From Lampris incognitus (Eukaryota > Chordata > Actinopteri > Lampriformes > Lampridae), in NCBI RefSeq assembly GCF_029633865.1, contig NC_079224.1, forward strand, positions 24,888,395 to 24,952,394: DNA of 64,000 nucleotides. Reading direction: 5' to 3'. Both the position numbers and the translations under genes were made by a program. This document shows positions 42,101 through 53,250 of the stretch, piece after piece. A model generated the notes under the pieces. That model saw nothing but the letters and a program-made list of their open reading frames with translations, did not search any database and had not been told where the DNA came from. Numbering within the stretch: position 1 is the stretch's first letter; each line of letters opens with the position of its first letter.

Positions 42101-42225
42101 ATCCATCCATTATCCAAACCGCTTATCCTGCTCTCAAGGTCGAGGGGATGCTGGAGCCTATCCCAGCAGTCATTGGGCTGCAGGGGAGGAGACACCCTGG
42201 ACACGCCGCCAGGCCATCATGGGGC
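42101..42225 (-). repeat. SINE fragment (CCATCCATTATCC family)
   Basis: The last third of the SINE complete at 40,341 (TTATCCAAACCGCTTATCCT), truncated at about 42,225. It lies between the kdm4a promoter and the inverted-repeat transposon. 42,230-42,400 includes TTTTACGAAGGATGCCCTTC, a word common in another fish repeat. Confidence 0.75.
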
Positions 42226-42408
42226 CGACGCTTGTTCCCTGTTTTTCAGGGGTCGCCAAAGTGGGGTTTTATAGTTTCCATCCTGTGAGGGCACAGCGCC
42301 AGTGGTGGTCGTTGTTAACGCGGGCCTCGACCGATCCGGTATCAATCCGCATGCTGATTTGGCAAAATTTTACGAAGGATGCCCTTCCCGTGTATCAAGG
42401 TATTATTG

Positions 42409-42914
42409 GTGCAAAACAACTGAGAACCTGTGACAGTGGAATTGTAGTTGTAGAAAATAGTTACACATGCATATCAGTAAATTTGAAGTCACAGAGAAAA
42501 AGTTGTAAACTTGTAGAATTTTTTTCTCTCCCACAAACAACACGTTACACCTTCTCAAAATTTTTAATTGCAGGTGCACAAATCCTATTCTACAAATCAC
42601 AAATTAAGAAACTCATACGCTCACATTTTTGCTACAGTTGCTGCAGTGAATATGGTGCAAAACACATTCACACACCCGTATCAAACAATGTGAAGTCATG
42701 GACAAAATTTGCACATCCGCAAATCAGTATGTGAATTCGTGCAATGAGAGTTGAATACCTGTAGAATATTTTCTCACACATACTTTTTTTTTCTTGGATA
42801 TTTTTCTAGCACAAAAACAAGTTATTAACTAAAACTGCTTGAATCTACTGCTACAAGTCACAAATGCTGTTTTTTCGCTCACAAATTACAAGTTCCACGC
42901 ACTCCGACTTTTGC
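42409..42914 (+). repeat. left inverted-repeat arm, outer part
   Basis: Mirror image of about 53,850-54,353. Shared words include TTGCTACAGTTGCTGCAGTG and AACTAAAACTGCTTGAATCT. Interrupted at 42,914/42,915 (after CTTTTGCAC) by the L2-like LINE. Confidence 0.9.
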
Positions 42915-43104
42915 ACATTACATTAATTTAGCCGATGCTTTTATCCAAAGCGATTTACAATAAGTGCATTTAACGTAGGAAATCAGGAGAACTACTAGTC
43001 ATCAGAGGTCATAAGTGCATCTAAACAAGCATCTAGGAGCAAAACCAGTGCTAAAGTAAAAGTGCAAGAAAGATTTTTTTTTAAATGAGTGAATACAATA
43101 AGTG

Positions 43105-44400
43105 CTAAGAACAAGTGACAGGGTAGTAGTTCTTAAAGAGGTGAGTTTTCAACCTGTGCCGAAAGATGGGCAGCGACTCCGCTGTCCTGACATCAGTGGG
43201 GAGTTCATTCCACCACTGTGGGGCCAGGACAGAAAAGAGCCGTGACCGGGTCAATCGGCAGCAAGGGCCTCTGAGCGACGGGGCAACCAGGCGTCCTGAG
43301 GCAGCAGAGCGAAGTGTTCGGGCGGGGGTGTAGGGCTTGACCATGGCCTGGAGATAGGAAGGAGCTGTTCTTTTCACTGCCCTGTAGGCTAGCACCAGAG
43401 TCTTAAACTGGATGCGAGAAGCTACTGGGAGCCAGTGTAGGGACATGAGAAGGGGAGTTGTGTGGGAGACATTAGGGCGGTTGAACACCAGACGAGCTGC
43501 AGCTTTCTGAACAAGCTCCAGAGGTCTGATGGCCGATGCCGGGGCACCAGCAAGGAGGGAGTTGCCGTAGTCCAGCCGGGAGATGACCAGAGCCTGAATG
43601 AGCATCTGTGCCGTCTCGTCGGTGAGGAATGGGCAAATCCTCCTGATGTTATAGAGGAGAAATCTGCAGGAGCGAGCAACCGATGCAACGTTTTCAGCAA
43701 ACGATAGTTGGTCATCCAGGATCACACCCAGATTCCTCACATTCTGAGTTGGCGTCACCACGGTGTTGTCAATGGTGATGGCCAGGTCTCGGTGCAGGCA
43801 ACCTTTCCCCGGGAGGAACATCAACTCTGTCTTGTCCAGATTGAGCTTCAGGTGGTGTGTCACCATCCACTTCAACATGTCAGTCAAGCACGCAGCAATG
43901 CGTGTCTCTACTTGTGTGTCAGAGGGAGGAAAGGACAAGATCAGCTGGGTGTCATCAGCATAACAATGTTAAGAGAAGTCATGCGAGCGAATAACAGAAC
44001 CCAGGGATGTCGTGTACAGTGAGAAAAGGAGAGGACCCAGAACTGAACCCTATGGAACGCCTGTAGTCAGTCTGCGAGGCTCCGACACAGATCCCCTCCA
44101 TGTCACCTGGTAGGAGCGACCCGTCAGGTAGGTTGCAAATATTGAGAGTGCAGAGCCTGTGACGGCCAGCCCCTCGAGGGTAGAGGAGGATCTGGTGGTT
44201 CACTGTGTCAAACGCAGCTGACAGGTCCAGGAGTATCAGGACAGAGGAGAGAGAGTTTGCTCTCTCAGCGTGCAGCGATTCTGTCACTGTAAGGAGGGCT
44301 GTCTCTGTTGAGTGACCCACTCTGAACCCAGACTGGTTGGGGTCCAGGAGGTTGTTCTGGTGGAGGTACAAAGAATGTTGGTTAAAGACAGCACGTTCGA
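43105..44400 (-). pseudogene. L2-like reverse transcriptase, 3' half, frameshifted
   Basis: 43,105-43,938 encodes 277 residues: the end of the RT domain and the thumb/C-terminal region (HHLKLNLDKTELMFLPG, NLGVILDDQLSF, LLAGAPASAIRPLELVQKAA), ending in FRHRLKTHLFK as L2/CR1-clade proteins do. 43,979-44,371 encodes an earlier RT block (NLLDPNQSGFRVGHSTETAL, VLILLDLSAAFDTVNHQIL). Two frameshifts separate the blocks, and the YADD region (MLMTPS-like) lies near 43,950 in a third frame. Confidence 0.85.
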
Positions 44401-45325
44401 AAGTTTTGGATAGAAAGGGTAGAAGGGGAACTGGTCTGTAGTTTTTGACGTCAGAGGGGTTAAGTGATAGTTTCTTGAGAAGGGGGGTGACTCTAGCAGT
44501 CTTGAAGGCAGATGGAAAGCATCCTGCCTGGAGGGAGGTGTTGATGAGGTGGGTTAGATAGGGAAGAAGATCAGGTGAAGAAGAGGGGAGGGGACCGGAT
44601 CAAGGGAGCATGTGGTGGGGTGACTGGATGTGATGAGGTGTAGAACCTCGTCGGGGGAGAGGGGAGCGAGGTGGGGCGTGGAGAGGGTGCAATAGTGCAA
44701 GCAGCACTAACTGAGTGATGAGAAAAGGAGGATCTGATGTCGCTTAGCTTCTTGTCAAAGAAGTTAGCGAAGTCATCAGGGAGAAAGGAGGAGGTTGAAG
44801 AAGTGTAGAGAAGGTTTCAAAGAGTTTTAGGATTAGAGGATCGGATTTTAGAGCGATAGAAGGCAGCCTTTGCAGCAGAAAGGTAGGAGGAGAAAGTGGA
44901 AAGAAGAGATTGGAAGTTGAGAAGGTCTTCTGGGAGTTTTCCTTTTCTCCATGTGCGCTCTGCCACTCTCAGGCACCGTCTGTCAGTACGTACTGAGTCG
45001 GTCAGCCAAGGGGCAGGTGGAGTTGAGCGTGCAGGCCTGGAGGTGAGGGGACAGAGATTGTCCAGAGAAGAGGAGAGGGTAGAGAGAAGAAGATCAGTAG
45101 CAGTGTCAGGGGGTAGGAGAGAGAAAGATTAAGGGTTTAGGGAGGATAGAGGTAACAGAGGAAGAAAGATCAGTGGCAGAGAGAGAGTGGAGGTGTCTAC
45201 GGGTGGAAACCATGTGGGTTGGGGAAGGGGCTGAGGGGGGTGAAGAGAGGGAGAGAAAGTAGGACATGAAATAGTGGTCAGAGAGCTGGAGGGGAGTAAC
45301 AGAGAGATTGGAAATAGGACAGTGT

Positions 45326-45870
45326 CTAGTAAAGATAAAGGTCCAGCTGGTTGCCGGCCTTGTGGGTTGGAGGAGAGGGTGAGAGGTGAAGGTCAAAGGA
45401 GGAGAGGAAAGAGAGAAGAGGATCTAGCTTGTTAGTGTGGATGTTGAAGTCACCGAGAAGGATAGGTGCAGAGTCATCAACAGGGAAGTGCGAGACAAGT
45501 GTGTCAAGCTCCTCCAGAAACTCACCAAGGGGGCCTGGTGGGTGGTACACAACCACGATGATGAGTTTGACTGGATAAGAGACAGCAACAGCATGAAATT
45601 CAAGAGGGCGGAGAAAATTGTGGAATGGAAACAAGAGAGTATTCCAATTTCAGGGAGATTAGCAGGCCAGTACCACCACCCCGCCTCCCAGCTCTGGGAG
45701 TGTGAGAAAAAGAGTACACATCAGATAGAGCTGCGGGTGTGGTAGTGTTTTCTGGCATGATCCTGGTCTCAGTTAGAGCAAAAAAGTTGAGGGAGAGCAA
45801 GGATGCGTAGCCTGAGATAAACTCAGCTTTCGGCAGACTGGCAATTCCAGAGCCCTCCCGTCACCACTTG
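45326..45870 (-). pseudogene. L2-like apurinic endonuclease domain remnant
   Basis: Two minus-strand blocks, LNFFALTETRIMPENTTTPA (45,600-45,800) and LIIVVVYHPPG with LGDFNIHTNKLD (45,326-45,634), match the APE-type endonuclease used for target-primed reverse transcription. TETR and GDFN carry catalytic or metal-binding residues of the fold. Frameshifted. Confidence 0.8.
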
Positions 45871-46182
45871 CTCAACGTGAGTGGAGAGAGTGGGATAGAT
45901 GAGATTGGTAGGGTCACAGGAGTGACCCAATGTCTATGCCAGCCCTGGGAAGAGGAAAGGACAGGAATGCGAAGCAAACACATAGTCTATACTAGGTACA
46001 CAAAATACAGATGACGGACCGGATCTAAAAAGAACAGTCCGTGCTTGACGAAGTCTTGGCTTGAAAAAGTCGTGCTTGCCTTTGTTCACTCTAGCCTTCG
46101 TTCAACCTAGGCTTGTTTCATGTAGGCTTCCAAGTAGCAGCAGTGATTTAAAGAACACTGATTGCTAATTGTCTGCCATGAG

Positions 46183-47140
46183 TGCAGGCCACACCCTGGC
46201 CACTTAACAACCAATTGGCCAAAGAGGTACACTGAAAATAGGCTTATTGCCCAGAAACTGTACACTTATGTAAAACTCTATCAAACCTCACACAATAGTA
46301 TTAAAACTGCAAACAGCAAGTTACCCAGGAATATATTTATAAGCTATCAGGATAACTAAGTCAAAACAGCTAGGCAACAAGAAATATTTAAGGGCACACT
46401 AGGTGAAAAACAGCTACAGCTAGAATAAGTAAATAAGACAAGTAAGTAAATAGAATAAGACAGCTGCTACAGCAAGAATAAGATCCCACTAGGAACCAGC
46501 AGCAGATGTATAGAGAAAATTACTAATACTCCAGCAGATGGAATAAGACTAATAGCATCTTGTTAAGTAAGAAAGATGATACTTACTCTATTCTAGACAA
46601 ACCAGCAATTCAGAATCGCTCCAGAAGTTAAAATGCACACTGGATTGAAACTGAATCAGGCCAGACTTATAAATCCCTGTGATGTTCTGGCCACACCCTT
46701 GTCACTTAACACCCAATTGGCCAAAGAGGCACACTGAAAATAGGCTTAGTGCTCAGAAACTGGTCACTTACGTAAAACTCTACCAAACCTCACACAATAG
46801 TATTAAAACTGCAAACAGCAAGTTACCCAGGAATATATTTATAAGCTATCAGGATAACTAAGTCAAAACAGCTAGGCAACAAGAAATATTTAAGGGCACA
46901 CTAGGTGAAAAACAGCTACAGCTAGAATAAGTAAATAAGACAAATAAGTAAATCGAATAAGACGGCTACAGCTAGAATAAGATCCCACTAGGAACCAGCA
47001 GCAGATGTATAGACAAAAGGACTAATACTCAAGCAGCTGGAATAAGACTAGTGGCAACTTGTTAAGCAAGAAAGATGATACTTACTCTATTCTAGATGAG
47101 CCAGCAATTCAGAATCACTCCAGAAGTTAAGATGCACACT
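46183..47140 (-). repeat. two 502-bp tandem units
   Basis: 46,183-46,685 and 46,687-47,140 are about 93% identical, with a period of 502 bp (TTACCCAGGAATATATTTAT at 46,321 and 46,823). They lie upstream of the endonuclease region of the L2-like element, where some LINEs carry promoter monomers. A 13-bp triplicated word (GATGCACACTTAA) ends the second unit. They could alternatively be an unrelated tandem duplication. Confidence 0.75.
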
Positions 47141-47149
47141 TAAGATGCA

Positions 47150-47325
47150 CACTTAAGATGCACCAAATATCTGAGTGGTATTTGGTGCAAAACTGATTTG
47201 TGCATCTGTAGAGCCAAGGGATTCATGTCTGTAGAGCCAGGGGCAGGATCATAGAACCCCTTTGGCCAATCAAAGGAGCTTGTTTGGGTGCCTGTCTCAG
47301 TCTTGGCGCCGCTTGGCGCCCTAAC

Positions 47326-47381
<56 letters not shown>

Positions 47382-47780
47382 AAAAAAACACCACAGCCTC
47401 CATCCAATCTCCAGAATCCCGACTCGGGGGAGCTGGCACCTGATGTTCAAGGTATGTTTTCTGATATCACCCACCATTATACTTTTGTTAATACTTTATG
47501 CACGCTGGTCAGCTACGTTGGTAGGCTAATCAACATCTTGTTAGTTAGGTTTAGCTCCTCTGGCTTCCCCGAATGGTAGCTAGCTAGCTAGCATAACAAA
47601 TTAGCCTACACTGTTAAGTTAGCTAGCTTGCTTTCCAATCGTCTCTCGCTAGTCGGTAAAAGATAACGTTACCCTCATACTAAATTATGTGCATTGTGTC
47701 CTCATATTCTATTCTGTTTTGCCTTCTAGAAAAATGACAAATCAGGGTGGGTCTTCGCAGGTGAGTATCATATCATGAGT
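47150..47780 (+). repeat. left inverted-repeat arm, inner part with first exon
   Basis: Continuation of the left arm after the LINE, mirrored by 53,251-53,850 and 50,295-50,492. It contains a GC-rich patch (CTTGGCGCCGCTTGGCGCC), a CCAAT context (TTGGCCAATCAAAGGAGC), an expanded (AG)n tract, and the transposase first exon with its donor. The right arm lacks the AG expansion, so that arose afterwards. Confidence 0.85.
47329..47376. repeat. (AG)n microsatellite
   Basis: About 24 AG units followed by an A run. The corresponding part of the right arm (about 53,665-53,700) has only short T/C-rich sequence. Confidence 0.95.
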
Positions 47781-49300
47781 ATGAGTATTAATCATGAGTT
47801 TAATGGTGTTTTCTCAGTGAGTGAGCGATAGGTCATATTAATCGGTGTTTCCATGGAGCTGTGCCGTGACTTGCTGTAAAACGGATAAATTATTAAATCA
47901 GGGCACCGTGGGCTTCAATGTATTGCTGCTGTTCGTGAGAATTGTTTATTGGCATGGTTTGGATGTATGATTTAGGCAGCCTACATAAGGGAGATATCTG
48001 GAAGTATTTGTTTTGGTGTGATTTTCTAAAAACTAACATATAGTCATTGCAATTGTATCACAAATGTCAACTAGGTTTGGCTCCACCATAGAGGTTCAGA
48101 CATTATTGTAACAGAATGTTTTTTTCCCCTCTAGGAAATGCTGCTCTTTCATTTACTGCACAGGCTCTACAACAGACTATCAAGTTGCCTTGATCGTGCC
48201 CCTCTGGACCTAGATTACCTGGAGTTTGTATGTTCACAGGAGCTGGTTGTACTCAGTGCAGTATCAAGCCAGCTTGAGATCCCTCAAGCAGTGTATGATG
48301 CCCTTACTGAGGTGCATCGCCTAGTCTCTGAGCAAAATGACAAGGAAACATGTATAACAGTTTCCCTGGAGAGCGGAAATAGTTGCCGTCCCAGAGTTAT
48401 AATATGCAAGGAATATGTGTCTGAGCTTCTTAATATGGGTTTATCTGTGAAGTGCATTGCCAAGCTTGTAGGGATTTCTAGGTGGACGCTGCAGAGACGT
48501 ATGAATGATTGGGGTTTCTCTGTGAGGGCTCTGTACAGTGACTTAACTGATGATGAACTTGACATCCTAGTGTCAGCCATCCACTCCTGCAACCCACATG
48601 CTGGGTACCGAATGATGTTGGGACTGCTGCGGGCACAGGAACATCGAGTGCAGTGGCAGAGGGCTCGTTCATCAATGCACAGAGTTGGCACTGTAGGGAT
48701 TGTGTCACAAATGTCAGAGTTGCGGTGTGTGGTACGCAGGACATGTCCCAGGCCCCAGATCACTGATGCATATCGACACAAACCACAAACTTATAAGGTT
48801 GGTTGTGTTTGTCAAATAGAAACCTATTGCCGGACTTGTTCACAATGTAGGAAATAAGGTGACGGATGATTATGCCTAATCTTTTCCCCGTCTCAATTTA
48901 AGGTACAATATGGTGATATTCGGAGGAATTGATGGCTTCTCAAGGAAGGTAGTGATAATCATTTGATGAAGGCCCTTTTTACAGCATGTCTTTTAACGGT
49001 AGCATAACAGTTATTTAAAGACTAGTTATTTGTTAATGCTGAAAATCAGTATTTTCATATGGACACCTAAGGAATGTAGTAATAGCTTAAGGTAATGAAT
49101 GTTATATTTACCTAAATCGAATAAAAATGTATGTGTGATTTAGGGTATGACGGGGTTGTTCTGTATTATTCCCATAGATAATGTATCTTGGTGTTGCTAA
49201 TAACAACAAGGCCTCCACTCCACTACACTTGCTTTTTTCAATGAAGCTGTTGAGAAACATGGCTTACCAGAAAGGTTTATAGTGGCTGATAGCATCTGGT
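47734..49300 (+). pseudogene. integrase-core (DDE) transposase, spliced, frameshifted and truncated
   Basis: Exon 1 is 47,734-47,760 (MTNQGGSSQ, donor CAG/gtgag). Exon 2 starts at 48,135 after ctctag and stays open to 48,857. It encodes a helical N-terminus, a helix-turn-helix (MGLSVKCIAKLVGISRWTLQ), and LTDDELDILVSAI with HAGYRMMLGLLRAQEHRVQW, a layout known from uncharacterised fish proteins annotated with an integrase core domain. A 1-nt shift near 48,740 moves the core into another frame, where MHIDTNHKLI (first catalytic Asp) is readable up to a donor at about 48,799. Exon 3 (48,903-48,949) adds VIFGGIDGFSRK, and exon 4 (from about 49,178) MYLGVANNNKAST. After about 49,300 similarity ends, so the rest of the catalytic core is missing. 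The gene is dead. Confidence 0.75.
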
Positions 49301-50294
49301 TCAGAATCCTAATCTATTTGTCCATGGGCACCGCTGCCCATGTTCTTTAGGCAATGATTCATCACTAGCGTAACCTGGGCCTAAGAGTCCACTCTGATTC
49401 TCACTTCTGTCTTTCAAGAGATGGGAGGATGCTTTCCCCTTAGTCAAGGCTTCAGAGTTAGAGTTATAACGGTGATAAACCTTTTGCAAATTTCTTGTTT
49501 GTTTCATTTGGGAGATGGATGGATTCTCGTCAGTCTTCTGTTTATGGCTGTCTTGATTACAATTTTGCACTGACTACAGCTTAAATGTGAAGGCCAATAG
49601 TCATTCGAAGCCAGGCCAGTATTAGTATCCTCTCTCCCCTTATTTACCCAACACCAGTGCAGTATTTTCCTTTTCAACTTTGCTCTTATTGATAATAGAG
49701 TACTATTATATTGTTAGCAGTAGTCTTTGATTTCTTGTAACGGCAAGCTGAGCAGCAGTGTGTTGAGGTGTGTGAGGTCTGTTGCCAGTAGGCCCAGTTG
49801 CAGTAGGCTGAGCAGCGGTGTGTTGAGGTGCGTGAGGTATGCTGTCCCTTTCACTTCTTATGTAGCTCAGAAGCACACGGACTGCTGACTCAATGTTTGT
49901 GTTCTGGTCATTTTGAGAGATGTGGGGGTTACATGCATTTGGTAGCTAACTGGAAGTGTGTAACATTTGCGCGACAGCATGTTTACAAACACAGAATCCC
50001 CTTTGCACAAGTTTTTTGTAAAAATGTATTGTAGATGATATAGGCAAGCAATATAATATATCTCTGAGGCCTAACAGACATGTCAATGGTACTTAAATAT
50101 GTCAATATTGCCTTCTGTAATGCAAACGCTGACGTCCATGGTATTCCTATACAAATTAATATCTGCCAAAAAAACCCCCCAAAAAAACAAAACCTGGTAA
50201 CCATGGTTTTCTTTCCATGGTAAATTCTCATAAGTGTACATGGTTTTCTTACCATAGTCAATTCTCATGAGGGTAATCTTAGCTAGGTTAAGTA
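49301..50294. other. inner part of the transposon, no gene recognised
   Basis: The remainder of the unique region between the arms. A 60-bp period tandem duplication occurs at 49,745-49,840 (GTGTTGAGGTGTGTGAGGT versus GTGTTGAGGTGCGTGAGGT). I find no continuation of the transposase core on the plus strand. Confidence 0.5.
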
Positions 50295-50492
50295 ATCGTC
50301 ATGATGACACTCACCTGCAAAGACACACCCGGATCTGTCATTTTTCTAAAAGACAAAACAGAAAAGAATATGAGGAATCAATGTACATAATTTAGTATGA
50401 AGTTACCTTTCGCCGATTAGCGTGAGACAACTGGATAGCAAGCTAGCTAACTAAACTGTAGGCTAATTTGTTATGCTAGCTAGCTACCTTTC
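50295..50492 (-). repeat. right inverted-repeat arm, inner part with mirror first exon
   Basis: Read on the minus strand, this is the counterpart of 47,560-47,780. It includes a second copy of exon 1 (ATG at about 50,338; MTDPGVSLQ) and its donor (CAG/gtgag at about 50,311). Interrupted at 50,492 by the L1 insertion, whose 9-bp duplication CTACCTTTC marks both sides. Confidence 0.85.
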
Positions 50493-50698
50493 AGGAAAGT
50501 TTTTTTAACACCTTTATTATATGAACAAAAGAACAAAATCTGGTCATAACAATAACAAAATTAGCAAATAGTACAAATCTGACTGAGCTATTACAATTTT
50601 TTTTAATATTTCACAAAACAATAAAAAATAAGGAAAAAAGAATAATAAAAAAACAAAAAGACAGAAAGAGGTCTAATCAGAAATCAATATATCTATGT

Positions 50699-52341
50699 CT
50701 GTGAATGTTCTCATTCATCCAGGTCATAGTTATCCAAAGGAATTGAATCAAGTGCAACTGGACTTGGTTATATATCCGTGAAGACGTTTCGCCTCTCATC
50801 CAAGAGGCTTCATCAGTTCGTGCCTTTCTGACTAGACAAAGCTAGTCTGCATGACATAACACAAACTGATGAAGCCTCTTGGATGAGAGGCGAAACGTCT
50901 TCACGGATATATAACCAAGTCCAGTTGCACTTGATTCAGTTCCTTTGAATAACTATGACCTGGATGAATGAGAACATTCACAGACATGTTGCGGAACAAT
51001 TTGGGTCTGACACCCTTAAAATGGTGAGGGAATATGAAAGGATGGCTCGGGAAGATTGCAGACTACAGAAACCACTTGCGATTTAATCTGAGATGCAGAC
51101 AACACAGGCTCATACCCACTAGCCTGCGCCTGTGTACCACAATGAAAGGACATAGAGCAGACGGAATCATAGAGAAGGCACAGAATCAACTCCTGAATGA
51201 AAGAGTGAGACAGGTCCATTTCACTATTGAAGGGCTGAAGGAGAAATCTGACCAACTACTCCAACAACTAACATCCCACTTGCCTGGTGCAGCCCTGGAG
51301 AGGGTCACTGATTTCACCAAGGAAGCCCAACTATCTCAACACCACAAAACCAAAGAAAGGCAGACAAGGAAGTTTCAAAATTTACAGCGACGAACCAACA
51401 ACACTAGCCAAGCTGATATACTTACCTGGAGACAAAAGACCAGAACATCGCACACAAAACGAAACGCAGAACAGATGGATCAAAAATCTGTCGGACAAGG
51501 TACTTACCCAATCAGAGAAGGAGGTCTTAGCCAAAGGACTAAACTTCGCCATGACACCCAAACAACTACCTATAGTTGACCTCATCACGTCCACAGAATC
51601 AGCTATAAGGAAAAACAATCTAACGGAAACCGAAGCGGAACAGCTTAGGTTAACCATGACCTGGATGAATGAGAACATTCACAGACATCTTAGGTTAAAG
51701 GTGTCAGCAGCTCTGTCCAATGCGAAACCCCCTACTTCCAACCTAACCATGGAGGAAAGGAAAGCCGTGACAGCCCTGAGCAAGGATGAAAACATCACTA
51801 TTCTTCCAGCAGATAAGGGGAGATGCACGGTTATCCTCAACACAACAGACTACCACGCCAAGATTGCGTCATTACTCAGCAACACCGACAGCTATGAACC
51901 GCTGAGACGCAATCCAACTAGTGGTTACAAGAGGAGAATAATAGAATACCTACAGAAACTACAGAAAGGGGGAACCATTGACCAGATACAATACCACCAT
52001 CTCTACCCACAAAATAACAGTCCATGCATATATGGACTCCCTAAGATCCATAAAGATGGAGCCCCCCTCAGGCCCATTGTCAGCAGCATAAACTCGGTCA
52101 CGTACAACATCGCCACACATATAACCAACATCTTGACCCCTTTAGTGGGCGAAACACCTCACTATATCCAAAACTCCATTGACTTTGTGAACAAGGTCCA
52201 AGGCGTAAAACTGGAACCTAATGACAGACTAGCTTGGTCTAGTCAAAAAGGCACGAACTGATCAAGCCTCTTGGATGAGAGGCGAAACGTCTTCACGGAT
52301 ATATAACCAAGTCCAGTTGCACTTGATTCAATTCCTTTGGA
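50699..52341 (+). mobile_element. Penelope-like element with 14-bp target duplication, RT truncated
   Basis: A perfect CAATATATCTATGT flanks it (50,685-50,698 and 52,342-52,355). It starts with an inverted terminal block (50,699-50,836) facing a direct copy (50,862-50,990), and ends with a third copy (52,246-52,341), all containing GAAGACGTTTCGCCTCTCAT or its complement. Such inverted and direct terminal repeats are typical of Penelope-like elements. The coding part stops before the later RT blocks, and no GIY-YIG domain is present. Confidence 0.85.
51034..52261 (+). pseudogene. Penelope-like reverse transcriptase, N-terminal and early RT part
   Basis: 51,034-51,579 and 51,287-52,261 overlap in different frames, implying a frameshift near 51,300-51,400. 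Conserved PLE blocks are visible: ILPADKGRCTVILNTTDY, CIYGLPKIHKDGAPLRPIVS and NIATHITNILTPLVGE. The catalytic YADD-like region and endonuclease are deleted, as the frame ends within the 3' terminal repeat. Confidence 0.85.
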
Positions 52342-53250
52342 CAATATATCTATGTTTTTGCAAATATGCAAAGCTTTTTCGGTTTGTATACGTTTCAGTG
52401 CTTTCTTAAAATGTATTAATTCATTCATGAAGACTAAGAATAGTGGCCTGGCCTTAAAAAATCTAGATCTATGGATACATTTTTTAGCCATAATAATCAG
52501 GCTATTGTACAACATTTCCATATTTTTATCCTCCATTATAACTCCAAATTTAATATCCTTATAATCTAAATTGGGCAAATGAGTCCTTTTCAGATATCCC
52601 ATTTTGAAATAATTATATATCATATATTTAGAAGTAAAAAACAAACGTTCTAATGTTTCGCTAACAGAATCACAAAACATACAATTGTTTTTTCCAATGT
52701 TAAATCTTCATCTCAGAAAGTCATTACAAGGATAAATATCATTTATCATTTTAAAATTAGTTTCTTTCACTTTTGGTGAAATAGGGAGAGTGAGGTATCT
52801 GGTTCTAATTCTGCCTATAATCTGTTTAGGATAATTTTTTAATAGATTTTTTTCTTTTTAATGGTAGAGGAAAGAGCACGGAGGTAAAGGCACCCCTTAC
52901 AATTTTGTTTGTACATTTTTTCTCCATAACTTCGACTGTCAATGTAAAGTGAAGGCATCTTTGGTACTAACACGTCATAAGTCAAAAATCATTTTATCAT
53001 ATTCACCATTACTTGTGGGATTGTCTTGATAACCACTGAGTATTGGGGGGGGGTTGTACACGTCACATTGAATTTATCAATGAATTCATTGTGCTCTAGA
53101 ACATTTCCTCTTGAATCCATCAAAATGCAAAATAGACCAAATACCTCTCTCCACCCAATCATAATAACAAAGATTTTCTTTTAAACAAGATACATGTTAT
53201 TCCAGATCGGAGAGCTCTAGCAAGTCCACCATCTTGCCAGCTTCCCCTTC

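Larger units (their letters stand above)
42915..47162 (-). mobile_element. L2-like LINE inserted in the left arm, possibly near full length
   Basis: The minus-strand 3' end begins with the typical L2 tail (TTTAGCCGATGCTTTTATCC at about 42,928). RT and endonuclease remnants follow up to about 45,870. Beyond them are untranslated sequence and two 502-bp tandem units reaching the arm again at about 47,162. TGCAC occurs at both junctions and may be the target duplication. It interrupts the inverted repeat, so it is younger than the host transposon. Confidence 0.7.
50493..53250 (-). mobile_element. L1-type LINE copy in the right arm, 9-bp target duplication
   Basis: CTACCTTTC at 50,484-50,492 and 53,251-53,259 flanks it. 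The minus-strand 3' end has AATAAAGGTGTTAAAAAAAC. The other end starts GGAAGCTGGCAAGATGGTGG, typical of a LINE 5' end. Coding remains are limited to the ORF2 C-terminus (52,360-52,680: FGVIMEDKNMEMLYNSLIIM, FFKARPLFLVFMNELIHF), so the middle is deleted. A Penelope-like element has inserted within it. Confidence 0.8.

Noticed and set aside
46183-47140. LTR pair
   Set aside because: The two 502-bp copies are adjacent (tandem) with no internal region, so they cannot be the two LTRs of one element.
47284-47529. coding frame rich in Arg-Glu or Ser-Leu repeats
   Set aside because: Produced by the (AG)n microsatellite in all frames.
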